From the NCBI GenBank assembly GCA_021732895.1, contig JAKFWE010000139.1:1-7168 (forward strand): DNA of 7,168 nt. The letters are read 5' to 3'. Source of the stretch: Allobosea sp. GTDB lineage: Bacteria; Pseudomonadota; Alphaproteobacteria; Rhizobiales; Beijerinckiaceae. The translations under genes and the position numbers were made by a program. Positions 5,903-7,168 of this stretch are shown piece by piece. Within the stretch, counting starts at the first letter, position 1. Every line of letters starts with the position of its first letter. Below the pieces are notes generated by a model. The model worked only from the letters and a program-made list of their open reading frames with translations, was not told the DNA's origin and searched no databases.

Positions 5903-7168
5903 GCGAAGCCGCCGACTGCCGCTCCTGGGGCGGGCTGGTCGCAAAGGACAGTCGACTGGTCGCTCCCGAGGCCTGGATGGCCGGCCCGGGGGCGTTCCAG
6001 GCGCCCGTCCTGCCCTTCGGCAACGGCCGCTCCTACGGCGATTCCTGCCTGAACGACGGCGGCTCGCTGATCGCCGGCCGCAAGCTCGACCGCATCCTCG
6101 CCTTCGACCGCGAGAGCGGCCTCGTCACCGCCGAGGCCGGCGTCCTGCTCGACGACCTGCTCGAGCTCGTCGTGCCGGCCGACTGGTTTCCGCCGGTGAC
6201 GCCGGGAACCTGCTTCGTCACGCTCGCCGGCGCCATCGCCAACGACGTTCACGGCAAGAACCACCACCGGGCCGGCACGTTCGGCCGCCATGTCCGGGCC
6301 TTCGAGCTGGTCCGCTCGGACGGCGCGCGCCTGACCTGCGCCCCCGACATGAACGCGGAGCTCTTCGCCGCGACGATCGGCGGCTACGGGCTGACCGGCC
6401 TGATCACCCAGGCGACGCTGCAGCTGATGCCGGTCGCCTCGGCGCAGATGCGCCAGGAGACCCTGCATTTCGACGGGCTCGACCGGTTTTTCGAGATCGC
6501 CGCGGAGTCGGATGCGAGCCACGACTACACCGTCGCCTGGATCGACTCGCTCGCCGACGGCCCCGGTTTCGGGCGCGGCGTTTTCTTTCGCGCCAATCAT
6601 GCCACGGTCTCCGGGGCGCCGCCCGCGCGCGCGGCCCGCAGCCTGCCCTTTCCGCTGACGCCGCCCTTTCCGCTGATCAACGGGCTGAGCCTGCGCGCCT
6701 TCAACTGGCTCTACCGGTCGGCGCAGCCGCGCTCGCCAGAGCCCAGACTCATGCCCTACCGGCCGTTCTTCTATCCGCTCGACCGGGTTTCCAACTGGAA
6801 CCGCGCCTATGGCCCCCGCGGCCTGCGCCAGTTCCAGTGCGCCGTGCCGATGGCGGATGCGCGCGCGGCGGTCGAGGCGATGCTGCGGCGTTCGCTCGCT
6901 GCCGGCGAAGCCTCGTTCCTGACCGTGCTGAAGATCTTCGGGGATCAACCCTCGCCCGGCCTGATGTCGTTTCCGATCGCCGGCGCGACGCTGACGCTCG
7001 ACTTTCCCAATCGCGGCGAGCGAACCGCCCGCCTGCTCGACGAACTCGACGCCATCGCGATCGCCGCAGGCGGCCGCGTCAACCCCTACAAGGATGCGCG
7101 CATGTCGCCGGCGACCTTCGCCGATTCGTTCCCGCACTGGCGCGACTTCGCCCGCCATGTCGATCCTG
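5899..7168 (+). CDS. dprE1: DprE1-like FAD-dependent decaprenylphosphoryl-ribose 2'-oxidase (3' end cut by window)
   Basis: The first 423 codons of a VAO/PCMH-type flavoenzyme are present; it continues past the right edge, with perhaps 15-25 residues missing judged against mycobacterial DprE1. Such enzymes oxidise polyprenyl-phosphoryl-ribose at C2' to the keto form, which DprE2 then reduces to the arabinose donor. The FAD-binding half has GNGRSYGD (Tyr46), PVTPGTCFVTLAGAIANDVHGKNHH (positions about 99-123; His118 corresponds to His132 of M. tuberculosis DprE1 as I recall it) and a GTFGRHV segment. The substrate half shows NWNRAYGPRGLRQFQ, FPIAGATLTLDFP and YKDAR, whose Lys398 corresponds to catalytic Lys418. 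The usual benzothiazinone-target Cys387 position is Thr366 here. No signal peptide or membrane helix is visible. The GTG start overlaps the prenyltransferase stop (GTGA) with no own Shine-Dalgarno, so translational coupling is likely. The pairing with the upstream gene strongly supports a D-arabinose donor pathway. Confidence 0.9.
   Translation, partial: MSEAADCRSWGGLVAKDSRLVAPEAWMAGPGAFQAPVLPFGNGRSYGDSCLNDGGSLIAGRKLDRILAFDRESGLVTAEAGVLLDDLLELVVPADWFPPVTPGTCFVTLAGAIANDVHGKNHHRAGTFGRHVRAFELVRSDGARLTCAPDMNAELFAATIGGYGLTGLITQATLQLMPVASAQMRQETLHFDGLDRFFEIAAESDASHDYTVAWIDSLADGPGFGRGVFFRANHATVSGAPPARAARSLPFPLTPPFPLINGLSLRAFNWLYRSAQPRSPEPRLMPYRPFFYPLDRVSNWNRAYGPRGLRQFQCAVPMADARAAVEAMLRRSLAAGEASFLTVLKIFGDQPSPGLMSFPIAGATLTLDFPNRGERTARLLDELDAIAIAAGGRVNPYKDARMSPATFADSFPHWRDFARHVDP

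Noticed and set aside
4850..5944. A 364-codon minus-strand open frame opposite the prenyltransferase
   Set aside because: It is the composition-driven mirror of the membrane protein; its product is rich in Arg, Gln and His with no family signature.
5758..7158. A 466-codon minus-strand open frame opposite the DprE1-like gene
   Set aside because: It is low-complexity, Arg/Gly/Glu-rich and without domain features; the plus strand aligns from end to end with DprE1 motifs.

Overview
The window looks like chromosomal DNA from a high-G+C Gram-negative bacterium, most likely an alphaproteobacterium of the Rhizobiales type. This is inferred from strong G/C bias at third codon positions, the style of the hybrid kinase, and the particular UbiA/DprE1-like pair; no rRNA or other taxonomic marker is present. 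All five genes are readable, and the last one runs off the right edge. No mobile element, tRNA, rRNA or CRISPR array was seen.

Left two thirds (about 208-4661) is a signalling module. A periplasmic substrate-binding protein of the ABC_sub_bind family (208-1197) overlaps by four bases (GTGA) with a large membrane hybrid histidine kinase (1194-4019). The kinase carries a Cache-like periplasmic sensor, HAMP, HisKA, HATPase_c, receiver and HPt domains. A TorR/OmpR-type response regulator lies on the opposite strand (3921-4661), and its 3' end overlaps the kinase 3' end by 99 bp. No ABC permease or ATPase is seen beside the binding protein. The simplest reading is a TorT/TorS/TorR-like arrangement: the binding protein presents a small ligand to the kinase, which passes phosphate His411 -> Asp699 -> His835 -> Asp64 of the regulator. 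The ligand and target genes are unknown.

A 350-bp gap (4662-5011) separates the regulator from a divergent rightward operon. It holds a locally A+T-enriched patch, a perfect 13-bp inverted repeat with widely spaced arms, and a GC-rich 9-bp hairpin. It is the natural place for the promoters of both directions, but no canonical promoter is convincing.

Right third (5012-7168) encodes two steps of polyprenyl-phosphate D-arabinose synthesis. These are a UbiA-superfamily decaprenyl-phosphate phosphoribosyltransferase-like protein and, again through a GTGA overlap, a DprE1-like FAD-dependent decaprenylphosphoryl-ribose 2'-oxidase, truncated by the window end. In mycobacteria this route makes the arabinose donor for cell-wall arabinans; in Azorhizobium a related set (noeCHOP) serves Nod-factor arabinosylation. 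Here it presumably feeds D-arabinose into a surface glycan. The DprE1-like protein has Thr at the position of the mycobacterial benzothiazinone-target cysteine.
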